Source: Clostridium_T sp040217795
Lineage (GTDB): Bacteria; Bacillota; Clostridia; Clostridiales; Clostridiaceae
Assembly (NCBI GenBank): GCA_040217795.1
Contig: JBEHWK010000005.1
Span: 7,903-71,902 of the forward strand
DNA length: 64,000 bases
Reading direction: 5' to 3'
Below are positions 25,656-34,884 of the stretch, piece by piece (the stretch's first letter is position 1; every line of letters starts with the position of its first letter). The notes below the pieces were generated by a model. That model ran no database searches, had not been told where the DNA came from, and saw nothing but the letters and a program-made list of their open reading frames with translations. The position numbers and the translations under genes were made by a program.

Positions 25656-27527
25656 CTATTTCATTATTTTACATATATCGTTTGTAAATTCTACCGGGTC
25701 GCTTATAGTCAGTCCTTCAATAAGAAGCGCCTGGTTATATAACAGGCTTGTATAAAGGTTTAGCTTATCTTTATCATTTTCAAAAGCATCCTTAAGGGAC
25801 TTGAATACATCGTGTTTCACGTTTATTTCTAAAACCTTATCAGCTTTAATATTCTGATTGTTAGGCATTGCTTTCAATATTTTCTCCATTTCTATTGAAA
25901 CTTCACCTTCATTTGATAAGCAGACCGGATGGTTTTTCAATCTCTTTGATGCCCTTACATCCAAGACTTTTCCGGATAGTAAATTCTTCATGTGTTCAAA
26001 CAGATCTTTGTTTTCTTCTGCAGAGGATTCTTGATTTTCTTCTGCTTCTATTCCTAAATCTCCACTGGATACTGATTTGAATTCCTTATCCTTGTATTTT
26101 ATTATTGTTTTGATTGCAAACTCATCTATATCATCAGTAAAGTATAAAATTTCATATCCCTTATCTGTCAATACTTCTGTCTGCGGAAGTTTTTCAATTC
26201 TCTCAACAGACTCTCCTGCAGCATAGTAGATATACTTTTGGTCTTCAGGCATTCTTGAAACATACTCTTCAAGAGTAACCATCTTTTTATCTTTTGAAGA
26301 GACAAACATAAGCAAATCCTGAAGCACTTCAATATTGCTTCCGAAATCACTGTATATTCCGAATTTTAAATGTCTTCCGAAGGAATCCCAGAACTTTTCA
26401 TATTTTTCCCTGTCATTCTTCAACATACTTTCAAGTTCATTTTTAATCTTGGTTTTTATATTTTTTGCTATAAGCTTAAGCTGTCTGTCATGCTGAAGTA
26501 TTTCTCTTGAAATATTTAGGGATAAATCTTCTGAATCAACTATTCCTTTTACGAATCCGAAATAATCAGGAAGTAAATCAGAGCACTTGTTCATAATCAT
26601 TACACCGTTTGAATATAGTTCCAGTCCTTTTTCATATTCCTTTGTATAGAAATCATAAGGAGTTTTTTCCGGAATATATAGAATAGCATTGTAGCTTATG
26701 GCCCCATCTACACTTATATGGACGTGTTTAAGAGATTTGTCGAATCCATAATGTTTTTCAGCATAGAAGTTTTCATAATCTTCATCTGTAAGTTCATTCT
26801 TGTTTTTTCTCCATATAGGAACCATGCTGTTTATTGTCTGCTCTTCAACAACATCTTCATATTCAGTTTCGCTTCCCTCTTTAAGCTTTCTGCTTCTGAT
26901 ATCTATTTTGATAGGATATCTTATGAAATCTGAATATTTTTTGATTATTCCTCTGATTCTGTATTCTTCAAGGTATTCATCAAAATTTTCATCTTCAGTA
27001 TTTTCTTTTATCTTAAGCAAGATTTCTGTACCCACTAAATCTTTTTCACAAGCCTCAATAGTATATCCTTCTATACCATTTGAATGCCACTTATATGCTT
27101 CACTGCTTCCTAAAGCCCTGCTTATTACCGTAACATCGTCAGAAACAAGAAATGAGGAATAGAATCCTACACCAAACTGTCCTATGATATCATATCCATC
27201 CTTAAGCTCAGTTTCCTTTTTAAATTTTAATGAGCCGCTTTTTGCTATGACACCAAGATTGTCGTCCAACTCTTCCTTTGTCATACCGATACCAGTATCA
27301 GAAATTTTAAGTATTCTGTTTTCCTTGTCGCAGGATACTTTAATATAATAGTTGTCTTTTTCAAAACTTAATGAATCGTCAGTTAATGCTTTATAATAAA
27401 TCTTATCGATAGCATCACTGGCGTTTGAAATAAGTTCCCTTAAAAATATCTCCCTGTGAGTGTAAATTGAGTTAATCATCAGATCAAGCAGTCTTTTAGA
27501 CTCTGCTTTAAATTGTTTAGTTTCCAA
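25656..27527 (-). CDS. htpG: Molecular chaperone HtpG (Hsp90)
   Basis: Bacterial Hsp90, 623 residues. The GHKL ATP site is visible as ELISNASDAIDKIYY, ISDTGIGMTKEEL, IGQFGVGFYSSFLVSD near the N-terminus; the middle domain has GVMIMNKCSDLLPDYFGFVKGIVDSEDLSLNISRE, and the C-terminal domain the KRLKNHPVCL block. Length is typical. A CIRCE element directly upstream shows control by HrcA. Confidence 0.97.
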   Translation of the reverse strand: METKQFKAESKRLLDLMINSIYTHREIFLRELISNASDAIDKIYYKALTDDSLSFEKDNYYIKVSCDKENRILKISDTGIGMTKEELDDNLGVIAKSGSLKFKKETELKDGYDIIGQFGVGFYSSFLVSDDVTVISRALGSSEAYKWHSNGIEGYTIEACEKDLVGTEILLKIKENTEDENFDEYLEEYRIRGIIKKYSDFIRYPIKIDIRSRKLKEGSETEYEDVVEEQTINSMVPIWRKNKNELTDEDYENFYAEKHYGFDKSLKHVHISVDGAISYNAILYIPEKTPYDFYTKEYEKGLELYSNGVMIMNKCSDLLPDYFGFVKGIVDSEDLSLNISREILQHDRQLKLIAKNIKTKIKNELESMLKNDREKYEKFWDSFGRHLKFGIYSDFGSNIEVLQDLLMFVSSKDKKMVTLEEYVSRMPEDQKYIYYAAGESVERIEKLPQTEVLTDKGYEILYFTDDIDEFAIKTIIKYKDKEFKSVSSGDLGIEAEENQESSAEENKDLFEHMKNLLSGKVLDVRASKRLKNHPVCLSNEGEVSIEMEKILKAMPNNQNIKADKVLEINVKHDVFKSLKDAFENDKDKLNLYTSLLYNQALLIEGLTISDPVEFTNDICKIMK

Positions 27528-27562
27528 TTAAATCTCTCCTTCCCAATAAAAAACACTTTTTG

Positions 27563-27589
27563 TTAGCACTCAATCAATATGAGTGCTAA
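27563..27589. promoter_or_regulatory. CIRCE operator upstream of htpG
   Basis: Perfect TTAGCACTC - 9 bp - GAGTGCTAA, the binding site of heat-shock repressor HrcA, 36 bp before the htpG start. In Bacillus htpG is not a CIRCE gene, so here Hsp90 is joined to the HrcA regulon. Confidence 0.95.
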
Positions 27590-27641
27590 CTCCATAATTT
27601 TTTTATACTACTTTTTAAACATCATGTCAATATATCTATAA

Positions 27642-27679
27642 AACGAAAAAACCGACTTAAGCCGGTTTTTTCGTTTTAT
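27642..27679 (-). terminator. Terminator after arsA-like gene
   Basis: AAAACGAAAAAACCGGC / GTCGGTTTTTTCGTTTT near-perfect stem with internal T-run; can also act on the other strand. Confidence 0.85.
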
Positions 27680-29430
27680 TTTGTTAATCTTAACAAATCT
27701 ATAAGTTTTTCTCCTTTTATATCTCCAGGCTTCCATTCTACTAATGCAAAGTTTCCTCTTGATATTTCATCAACTTTATTAATCCATGCTATCTCATTAT
27801 TTGCTTTTATTTTCAAAATCATATTTCTTGGATTTCCTGCATACAGACTTGAGTTTATAACCCACCATTTGCTCTTTATGCCGGCACGATTCAGATCATA
27901 TTCAAGCCTTTCAGCTTCATAAACCGACGCAGGTTCTGCCAGGGTAGTTATAACAACTTCAGTTTCATCTGGATTTCTCAGCTTAGATAACAGCCTGCTT
28001 ACTGACTCAGGCATATCTCCCTGTGTACGTTGTATTTCCATATTATATTTCTGTGTTGACTCAAGAAGCAATAATGCATGTCCTGTTGGTGCTGTATCCA
28101 CGATGACAATTTCCTTTTCAAGTTTGTCTACTATATCTGCAAAAGCACTAAATACTGCTATTTCCTGAGTGTATGGCGACCTTAAGTCTTCCTTTATATA
28201 CTCAATATCGTCATCATTCATTACTTTCTTTGCCTTGCCTAAGACTTTCTCCTTATACTTTTCCAGTTCCGCTTTTACATCGATATTGCTTAAGGTTATT
28301 CCATAGCAGTCACCAAGAACAAGTTTAAAGTTTGCCGCTGGATCTGTTGTTGCAAGATGCACCTTCTTGCCCATATTGGCCAGACCCAGTGCTATAGCAC
28401 CAGCTATTGAGGTTTTTCCTACACCTCCTTTTCCCATTATAAAAATAATCTTCTTTCGTGAATTGTACAGGTCTTTAACAACATCATTCAACACAGGTAT
28501 TCTTTTAATATTTAACTCTTCATAGCAAAAGCATGTATTCTCTTCCTTAAACAGTGCCCTGATATTATCAAGACCTGTTATATTATATGGCCTTAAAGGT
28601 ATTTCATACTGTTCCAGAGTTTTGATATTCGCAGGCATTTCCCTGATTGTATCCTGCTGCTGCTTATATATGCTTTCAGATAACTGATCATCATGATTCT
28701 GAAGCACTCCGTTTATAAGCAGGATCTGATTATTTAAGCCTATATTCTTCAGTTCCTTTGAAACCTGCTCAGCCTCTGTCAATTGAGACCTTTCAGGTCT
28801 GGAAACAAGAATCAGCGTTGTCATATCCTTGTCAGCCAATGTCTCAATAGCACTTTTATAGATTTCCTTCCTGCTTTCAAGACCTGCCAGCTGTCCGAAG
28901 CCGGGTGCCTCATTAATGTTTTCATCTATAGAGCTTCTCCAGGCTGAACACAGCTTCAGCATTCTCAATGTATGAGAAGTTGGAGCTGTATCGAAAATTA
29001 TATGGTCAAACTTCTTTTGAACCTTATTATCCATAACAAGGTTTGAAAATTCATTGAAGACTTCTATTTCAACCATACATGAATCAGAGAGCTGCTCTTC
29101 CAAATTATTTATACCTGCTTCAGGGAACTTTCCTCTATAAGATTCTACAACGCTTTCTTTATACTCTTCTGCTGCCTTCTCAGGATGAAAATTTACAACA
29201 GTAAGGTTTGGAACACCCTCTATAGTTGCGCCCTTATTGTCCAACTCAGTATCAAAAACATCCTGTAAATTTGAAACCGGATCCGCACTGACCAGCATAA
29301 TTCTTTTCCCGTCATCAGCTAAAGTCAGAGCAGTTGCGCAGGCAGCAGATGTTTTCCCCACTCCCCCTTTTCCTGTAAAGAATAAGTACTTGGTAAGCTT
29401 TATTACATCAGGATTAAAAATCTTTGCCAT
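27676..29430 (-). CDS. Tandem ArsA-family ATPase
   Basis: Fused double ATPase of 584 residues. Half 1 has GKGGVGKT at 20-27, SADPVSNL, DTAPTSHTLRML; half 2, from about 325, has MGKGGVGKTSIAG, TTDPAANF and DTAPTGHALLLLE. ArsA drives arsenite efflux with ArsB in other bacteria. Here Cys118 corresponds to Cys113 of R773 ArsA, but positions of Cys172 (EAPGFGQLAGLE) and Cys422 (LRSPYTQEIAVF) lack Cys, and no arsB, arsD or arsR lies nearby. It could still be an As ATPase with altered site, or a protein-targeting (Get3-like) ATPase. Confidence 0.8.
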   Translation of the reverse strand: MAKIFNPDVIKLTKYLFFTGKGGVGKTSAACATALTLADDGKRIMLVSADPVSNLQDVFDTELDNKGATIEGVPNLTVVNFHPEKAAEEYKESVVESYRGKFPEAGINNLEEQLSDSCMVEIEVFNEFSNLVMDNKVQKKFDHIIFDTAPTSHTLRMLKLCSAWRSSIDENINEAPGFGQLAGLESRKEIYKSAIETLADKDMTTLILVSRPERSQLTEAEQVSKELKNIGLNNQILLINGVLQNHDDQLSESIYKQQQDTIREMPANIKTLEQYEIPLRPYNITGLDNIRALFKEENTCFCYEELNIKRIPVLNDVVKDLYNSRKKIIFIMGKGGVGKTSIAGAIALGLANMGKKVHLATTDPAANFKLVLGDCYGITLSNIDVKAELEKYKEKVLGKAKKVMNDDDIEYIKEDLRSPYTQEIAVFSAFADIVDKLEKEIVIVDTAPTGHALLLLESTQKYNMEIQRTQGDMPESVSRLLSKLRNPDETEVVITTLAEPASVYEAERLEYDLNRAGIKSKWWVINSSLYAGNPRNMILKIKANNEIAWINKVDEISRGNFALVEWKPGDIKGEKLIDLLRLTK

Positions 29431-29519
29431 AATTATTTTCTCTCCTTTTTATCTTTAATTGCCAAAGAACTACTCTTGCTTATCAGGTTATTATCGCATA
29501 TGACCAGTGTAAGCAGTGC

Positions 29520-30178
29520 CTATCCAGGAACGTATACACCCCAGACTATGTTTTTAATCCAGGATGTAAATTCAATTGAATATGCAGGGTCAAAAAGGGA
29601 ATAGGCTACCCCCATATCACAAATAAACATAAAAATTCCTGAAATTGCTATGATAAATGCCGCTTTAGGTGCGTAGAACTTCCTGAAAACACAGCATACT
29701 GCACACCATGTCATATAACAAATAACCAGACCAAAAACTATGGTGGCTATAATCATAGGAAGTTCTAAATATGTATTCAGGGAATGAAAAATATATAAGT
29801 ACACTCCCAGAATGGGGATACCTGCCAATATTTCTTTTGCCTCAATTTTAAAATTTTTATGGTATGCAATGATTAAACAAGTATACGCACAAATAAACTC
29901 TGCCATACCAAATATTGTTGTGAAATTTCCCAAGTCCATGATAACACCTGAAAAAACAAGAAAAAAATCACCTATAGCCACAAAAAAAGTGACAATGTCA
30001 TAAGCTTCTGCTCCTTATACTTTTTTTTAACGCTTAAAGAAGATACAAACAAAGTTATGATTACTGTGTACTTTATTATTCTCACAAAGTCCTGTTCAGG
30101 ATAAACATTATCGAGAATTAGAAGCATCATGGTGACTGGAAGGTAAACAGACAATATTATTCTTTGAGAATTGTTCAT
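29520..30178 (-). pseudogene. YhhN-like membrane gene with frameshift
   Basis: Two overlapping frames form one YhhN (lysoplasmalogenase-like) membrane protein of about 220 residues. The first, from 30178, ends after LMTLSLFLWL at 29972; the second continues at VAIGDFFLVFSGVIMDLG from about 29981. The break is in a run of seven T (minus strand) and one more T would give SLFFVAIGDFFLVF, the expected GD motif helix. It may be a sequencing error, a phase-variable switch or a real pseudogene. It lies just upstream of the arsA-like gene. Confidence 0.65.
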
Positions 30179-30202
30179 AATATCACCTTCTGTATTTAAA
30201 TT

Positions 30203-30244
30203 AAAAAGCCATAAGCAGTTTAATTGTCTTATAGCTTTTTAGTA
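30203..30244 (-). terminator. Terminator after GyrI-like gene
   Basis: AAAAAGCTATAAGAC / TTATGGCTTTTTAA stem with T-run on the minus strand. Confidence 0.65.
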
Positions 30245-30263
30245 TCCGCACAAAAGAAATCCC

Positions 30264-30719
30264 TTACTTCAGCGGTATAACAATTTTAGTAAGAAGCTCA
30301 CTTTCAGGCACTTCCATGGGGGAGTTGAAATAATATTCATAATAAACACCAGATGCCTCATATCCTTTTTCCCCCAACCACTTGAAAAGATCATTATATA
30401 CTTTTTCCATACCTGAGTAAGGGCCTTTATACAGTGTTGTAACCATTTTCCCTGCTGGTATAAGACCTGGCATTATGTCATCTTTGCCTGAAATCTCCTT
30501 TGAAACGGGAAATCCTAGTTCTACCTCCAGATTCTGCATATCCATGTTGTAATAAGCAACATATGGTGCATCAACAGGTTTTTCCCCTATTTCATCAAGA
30601 TACGCCATTATCTTCATATAACTTTCCCCGATTATCTTTGGCAGCTTATCAATGGAAGTTTTTGTCTTAATGGCTGCAACGGGCTGAGTTCTCTGTTCAA
30701 CAACTTCAAATTCATTCAT
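30264..30719 (-). CDS. GyrI-like small-molecule binding domain protein
   Basis: Protein of 151 residues of the GyrI-like/AraC effector-binding (BmrR C-terminal) type. VVEQRTQPVAAIKTKT, PYVAYYNMDMQNLEVELGFPV, GKMVTTLYKGPYSGMEKVYNDLFKWL and YYEYYFNSPMEVPESELLTKI are the usual blocks. No DNA-binding domain. Stand-alone members bind or hydrolyse small hydrophobic compounds. RBS AGGAGG. Confidence 0.85.
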   Translation of the reverse strand: MNEFEVVEQRTQPVAAIKTKTSIDKLPKIIGESYMKIMAYLDEIGEKPVDAPYVAYYNMDMQNLEVELGFPVSKEISGKDDIMPGLIPAGKMVTTLYKGPYSGMEKVYNDLFKWLGEKGYEASGVYYEYYFNSPMEVPESELLTKIVIPLK

Positions 30720-30764
30720 AATAACTCCTCCTAATTTTTTTATTTATATCGGGATGTCAAAAGG

Positions 30765-31148
30765 TTACTTTAAATGCTTGATTTTTGCAAATATAATCGG
30801 TCCGGCAAAAGCACAGGCTAACAAAACATAGATCCCTATTCCACCGAAGGTTGCTTTCACCCCATAGTTGCCTGCAGAGACGCTAAGATAAAATATTATG
30901 AGCACTAATGTCCATATAACGCTTCTGGCAAAAGCTGCAGATCTGCTCTTTGTCTTTAGCAGCCATGCTGCAGCAAAAGTTACCAGTCCTGCCGGCAAGG
31001 CTGTAAGCAGCATCTCATGATTAATAAACCTCGCGGCAGTGCCTTCAGCAGGAGCTTCAACCCCAAAGGGTATTGTAACTAAATATTCTAAAATAAGTAT
31101 CAAAATTACTATCAGTATCCCCCATAACGTGTTTTTAAGTATCTTCAT
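30765..31148 (-). CDS. Small four-helix membrane protein, unknown
   Basis: Protein of 127 residues with four hydrophobic segments (about 7-30, 46-66, 76-94 and 100-122). No family recognised. RBS GAGGGGATG. It precedes the GyrI-like gene by 45 bp and may share its transcript. Confidence 0.65.
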   Translation of the reverse strand: MKILKNTLWGILIVILILILEYLVTIPFGVEAPAEGTAARFINHEMLLTALPAGLVTFAAAWLLKTKSRSAAFARSVIWTLVLIIFYLSVSAGNYGVKATFGGIGIYVLLACAFAGPIIFAKIKHLK

Positions 31149-31240
31149 ATTTTCATCCCCTCATCTTTATAATTTTGCAAATTAAAAGTATATTTTAAAA
31201 AGAAGAGACAGTAAACGTTATCTTAAATTTGATTATGCTC

Positions 31241-31807
31241 CTATACATTAATTTGCTTCAATTCCTTCACCTTTTCCACCATGGCATGCAATAACGCTGA
31301 AATTGCGTTTCTGCTGTTAACATCAATAAGATTGCCTTCTTCATCAATTTTTTTATTTGCAGTCATTATAAAAACTTCAGGCCTATTAAGCGGATTGAGA
31401 TTTACAGCTACACACACCTGCCTTAAATGGTATTGAGCACGTACACCTCCGAACAAACCTGTAGACGCGCTCATTATAGCCACAGGTTTACCGTTCAAAG
31501 GAAAATCCTTGCCTCTGGAAGCCCAGTCTATAGCATTTTTCAAAACCGGAGGTATTGAGTAGTTATATTCAGGAGTGGAAATCAATATGGCATCCGCTGA
31601 AGCTATTTTTTCCTTAAAACTGACTACAGATTCTGGTATTCCAATGTCCTCCAGGTCCTGATTAAAAAAAGGTAAATCAGCCAAATCCAGAATCTCCAGT
31701 GTTGCTTCTTCATGAAGCAATTCCGATGCAGCCTTCAGGGCAGATTTATTGTATGAATTATGTCTGAGACTTCCGGCAAATCCTACAATTTTAATTTTCC
31801 CATCCAT
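31241..31807 (-). CDS. NADPH-dependent FMN reductase
   Basis: Flavodoxin-like reductase of 188 residues. FAGSLRHNSYNKSAL is the FMN phosphate loop, STPEYNYSIPPVLKNAIDWASRG the NAD(P)H:FMN reductase signature and KPVAIMSASTGLFGGVRAQYHLRQV the third block. Members (YieF/ChrR/AzoR-like) reduce quinones, chromate or azo dyes. RBS AAGGAATG. Physiological substrate not predictable. Confidence 0.9.
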   Translation of the reverse strand: MDGKIKIVGFAGSLRHNSYNKSALKAASELLHEEATLEILDLADLPFFNQDLEDIGIPESVVSFKEKIASADAILISTPEYNYSIPPVLKNAIDWASRGKDFPLNGKPVAIMSASTGLFGGVRAQYHLRQVCVAVNLNPLNRPEVFIMTANKKIDEEGNLIDVNSRNAISALLHAMVEKVKELKQINV

Positions 31808-31941
31808 TTTTTATCATTCCTTTCCTTAAATATATCTGGTTAATTTTAAAATTTTCTATATATTAATTATACTACTATAGAAAATCCACACAAGAAAAAT
31901 CCTCGGCATAAAATACATGCCAAGGATCAGGATAATATTAA

Positions 31942-32925
31942 TTACTCATCTTCTCTTATACGCAGCTCAAGTTCATTTATCATATTCTTATCATGGCATA
32001 TTTTGTTTCCTGATGTCGTCAGATAGTTTCCTGTGATTGTAGCATTAGCCCCTGCCTTAAAGCATTTCCTGCCAAAATCATCAATCATATTTCTGCCTCC
32101 GGCAAGCCTGATATAGGCTTTAGGATTTACAAATCTGAATATTGCAAAAGTTTTCAGAATCTGATCCTGACTTAATCTTTCAGCATTCTCCAGTGGGGTT
32201 CCTTCCACCGGATTCAGAACATTTATAGGAATTGATTTAACCTCTAATTCTCTTAATTTAAATGCAAGCTTAACTCTGTCTTCCAAGCTTTCTCCCAATC
32301 CTATGATTCCACCCGAACAAACATCCATTCCAGCTTTTTTCGCTGCATTAATTGTGTCTATCCTGTCATCATAGCTGTGGGTGCTGCAAACTTCACCATA
32401 ATACTCCCTGCTTGTCTCAAGGTTGTGATGATACATTTTTATTCCTGTTTCTTTTAATTGTAGCAATTCTTCATAACCCAATATTCCCAAGGATGCACAT
32501 AACCCCATTTTCACTTCATTTTTCAGATTTTCATATATACTTAAAACCTTTTGAAATTCATTTCCTGAAATTCCCCTGCCGCTGGTTACCAGGGAAAACC
32601 TGTTCACACCTTCATTTTCATTTTCTTTTGCCAGGCTTAAAACTTTTTCTTTTGGAACTAATCCATACTCGGCTGCATTTGTTTTGTAATGGACCGATTG
32701 AGCACAAAACTTACAATCCTCAGAACACCTTCCTGATTTTGCATTCATAATAGTACAAAGATCAACTTCATTACCGCAAAAAGCCCTGCGAATATTGTCA
32801 GCAGCTCTACAAAGCTCGTCAATTTCATCTTTTTCTTCAACTGATACCAGCTTCATTATTTCTTCAAAACTTATGGTTTCTCCTGCTAACACTCTACTCT
32901 CTGAACTCTTTATAAAATCCTTCAT
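31942..32925 (-). CDS. bioB: Biotin synthase
   Basis: Radical SAM enzyme inserting sulfur into dethiobiotin, about 327 residues. The CxxxCxxC motif is in SGRCSEDCKFCAQS; YHHNLETS, CSGGIIGLGES and IPINVLNPVEGTPLE are family blocks and RLAGGRN holds the Arg near the second cluster. Start at 32925 has GGGGGG eight bases upstream. No other bio gene is in the window. A BirA operator lies upstream. Confidence 0.95.
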   Translation of the reverse strand: MKDFIKSSESRVLAGETISFEEIMKLVSVEEKDEIDELCRAADNIRRAFCGNEVDLCTIMNAKSGRCSEDCKFCAQSVHYKTNAAEYGLVPKEKVLSLAKENENEGVNRFSLVTSGRGISGNEFQKVLSIYENLKNEVKMGLCASLGILGYEELLQLKETGIKMYHHNLETSREYYGEVCSTHSYDDRIDTINAAKKAGMDVCSGGIIGLGESLEDRVKLAFKLRELEVKSIPINVLNPVEGTPLENAERLSQDQILKTFAIFRFVNPKAYIRLAGGRNMIDDFGRKCFKAGANATITGNYLTTSGNKICHDKNMINELELRIREDE

Positions 32926-32993
32926 TTTATATCCCCCCGTATGTCTCATAAGTAATCCTGAATTTATATCAATGGTAATTTATAACCTTTTAA

Positions 32994-33027
32994 TTGTCAA
33001 CCTTTATTTTGTGAATCAGGTTTACAT
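32994..33027. promoter_or_regulatory. BirA operator upstream of bioB
   Basis: TTGTCAACC at 32994-33002 and GGTTTACAT at 33019-33027, 16 bp apart, match the BirA consensus TTGTnAACC-N14-16-GGTTnACAA. The left half overlaps a minus-strand TTGACA -35. Biotin repression of bioB is the expected outcome. Confidence 0.65.
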
Positions 33028-33057
33028 TTATGCTTATTAGAAATTTAAATTTTCAGC

Positions 33058-33101
33058 AAAAAAAAAACAGGGTAACTGCTATTTAACATTAACCCTGTCT
33101 A
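33058..33101 (-). terminator. Terminator after DnaD-like gene
   Basis: ACAGGGTTAATG / AGTTACCCTGT stem followed by T9 on the minus strand. Confidence 0.8.
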
Positions 33102-33121
33102 CTTCTTTTTAGTACCAAATC

Positions 33122-33811
33122 TCATTTTCCTAAAGTCTCTGCTTTTTCAGGTTCTATAAAATCTTCCACAGATTCTTTCTCATGAGGGTATCCTTTCACC
33201 ATCCATTCTCTAAGTATTCTGTTAACATATGCCATAGTCCATTCATTATCATTAACAGCTGTGTTTACAGCTGACTTAACATTTTCATATCCATGCTTCT
33301 TTACAGCTTTTTTTAATGTTTGCAGGTTCAACGACCATATTCCTCCGGTTATAATTTCAAAATAGTTTTTTAACCTTATGGCACTATCATCGAAATTGAT
33401 GGACTCATCAACTTCTCTTTGTTCTATATCTTTAAATTTAATACCCTCTTCTTCAGGAACATTACCCTGATCCAATTTATCACTACTCCCCTTTTTTTCT
33501 GTTAGTTTTTGTAAATCTATATTATGGGACTTTTCCTCTTCTATTTTCTCTATAAATCCAAAAACAGCCAAAGCCTTAAGATCTTTCTTTACAGCATCTG
33601 AATTCTTTATTTTTGAATCCACATTTTCATCCATGAATTCATATTCGCCGAGGCGCAGTATCCCTTTTGATTTTAAAGATAAAAGATAAAGCTTCAACAA
33701 AAGATTTGAATAAATGACTCCATCAGGCAGATCTTCAATTATCTTTATTTCCTCTGTTCCGAAAAAACTCTCATTAAGTTTTAAATAATAAAATTTATTA
33801 TTTTCCTTCAT
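33122..33811 (-). CDS. DnaD-like/phage replisome organizer-type protein
   Basis: Protein of 229 residues. The N-terminus (FYYLKLNESFFGTEEIKIIEDLPDG...YSNLLLKLYLLSLKSKG) is a winged-helix replisome organizer domain; an acidic linker (about 95-135) leads to a DnaD C-terminal domain with NYFEIITGGIWSLNLQTLKKAVKKHG and WTMAYVNRILREWMVKG (the YxxxILxxW motif). DnaD-like proteins load helicase. It is isolated, with no phage genes close by, so it is either the chromosomal initiator-loader or a phage relic. Confidence 0.8.
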   Translation of the reverse strand: MKENNKFYYLKLNESFFGTEEIKIIEDLPDGVIYSNLLLKLYLLSLKSKGILRLGEYEFMDENVDSKIKNSDAVKKDLKALAVFGFIEKIEEEKSHNIDLQKLTEKKGSSDKLDQGNVPEEEGIKFKDIEQREVDESINFDDSAIRLKNYFEIITGGIWSLNLQTLKKAVKKHGYENVKSAVNTAVNDNEWTMAYVNRILREWMVKGYPHEKESVEDFIEPEKAETLGK

Positions 33812-33913
33812 TAGATAATTCCCCCTGAATTCATTGTTTTATGTTGATTTCTACATCCTGTATTCTAATAATATCAACTCTTTACATTAATTGTCAATAT
33901 TTTCCTGCAAAAA

Positions 33914-33946
33914 TACCCCGGGGCGATTCTACCCCGGGGCGCCTTG
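33914..33946 (-). terminator. GC-rich hairpin after zinc-ribbon gene
   Basis: CCCCGGGG occurs twice, 8 bp apart, and each is palindromic; on the minus strand the hairpin is followed by TATTTTTG. Striking GC content within an AT-rich spacer. Confidence 0.55.
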
Positions 33947-33997
33947 ACATCGATTACATAACATTTAAAAAAAATATTTCCTGACAAATATTGCTGA

Positions 33998-34333
33998 CTA
34001 TTTTTCAACCTCAGCTACTTCTTTTTCCCACTCAGCGATAAATTTGTCTAACTCATCCTTCATTACAGGTATTCGTGTACCAACTGAGCCACATTGTAGA
34101 CATTTGTCATTTTTGAAAGCTTGTGCAGTACATTTGTCAGCTACTTCCTGGTCACATCCGTAATTTCCGCATTCTGAACATCTGAATACAGGATTTTTAC
34201 ATACATGTGAAGCTTTAATGCCTGTACACTTGGCCACATTAGTCTTTTCCTCTTCTGTCATATCAATATGGCGTTTTTGATTCAGATGACCGCCTCTTCT
34301 CCAAAGTTTATTATTAGGGAATACTTCTGGCAT
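33998..34333 (-). CDS. Cysteine-rich zinc-binding protein, unknown
   Basis: About 111 residues, beginning MPEVFPNNKLWRRGG. Contains CTGIKASHVC, CSECGNYGC and CLQCG, so two or three zinc-binding sites. A Lys/Glu-rich helix (EWEKEVAEVEK) ends the protein. No named family recognised. ATG at 34333 is chosen since GAGGAG is eight bases upstream. Confidence 0.65.
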   Translation of the reverse strand: MPEVFPNNKLWRRGGHLNQKRHIDMTEEEKTNVAKCTGIKASHVCKNPVFRCSECGNYGCDQEVADKCTAQAFKNDKCLQCGSVGTRIPVMKDELDKFIAEWEKEVAEVEK

Positions 34334-34477
34334 ACAAATCACTCCTCGCTATATAGTTTAAATATGTGTCTTCTATATACTTAATTATATACCAGATTCG
34401 ACAATTAATCAATTATTCGCAACACTTATCAACAGTTAAATTCTGCTAAAACTTCTCTTTAAAGACTGTGGTTGTTT

Positions 34478-34867
34478 TTATGTAACTTTATGTATATTAA
34501 GCGGTTTAAGTGCCTCAAGTATTTCCTCAAGTTTTTTGTTCTTGCTGCTCTCCACTGCAGCAACCACAGCTCCTTCAACTATTGGCACATCTGAAATTTT
34601 TATTTTTGAAGCTTTCTCCGGACTTAAGCACCCTATGGCTATTTCCGCATTCATAAAAGCACTTCCCATGTCAAATATTATTATTACTCCATCATCAGAA
34701 TATACACTTTCTATTGAATGAATAATATTCTCCACATTAGTCCCCAGTCTTCCGTCTTCAGTTCCCCCTGCTGCTGCAATAGGAACATTAGGGGCAAATT
34801 GTGAAACCAATTCTTTTATTCCTTCTGCAATATTTTTGCTATGAGATGATATTACAATTCCGACCAT
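34478..34867 (-). CDS. dhaM: PTS-dependent dihydroxyacetone kinase phosphoryl donor DhaM
   Basis: EIIA-Man-like domain of 129 residues. It starts MVGIVISSHSKNIAEGI with active His9, then AAAGGTEDGRLGTNVENI and VIIIFDMGSAFMNAEIA, typical of DhaM. DhaM passes phosphate from PTS HPr to ADP bound on DhaL. It follows dhaL after 17 bp. Single-domain form without HPr/EI fusion, as usual in Firmicutes. Confidence 0.88.
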   Translation of the reverse strand: MVGIVISSHSKNIAEGIKELVSQFAPNVPIAAAGGTEDGRLGTNVENIIHSIESVYSDDGVIIIFDMGSAFMNAEIAIGCLSPEKASKIKISDVPIVEGAVVAAVESSKNKKLEEILEALKPLNIHKVT

Positions 34868-34884
34868 AGTTTTCCTCCCCTGAC

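Noticed and set aside
33122..33811. Prophage
   Set aside because: The DnaD-like protein is the only phage-type gene; no integrase, structural or lysis genes surround it.
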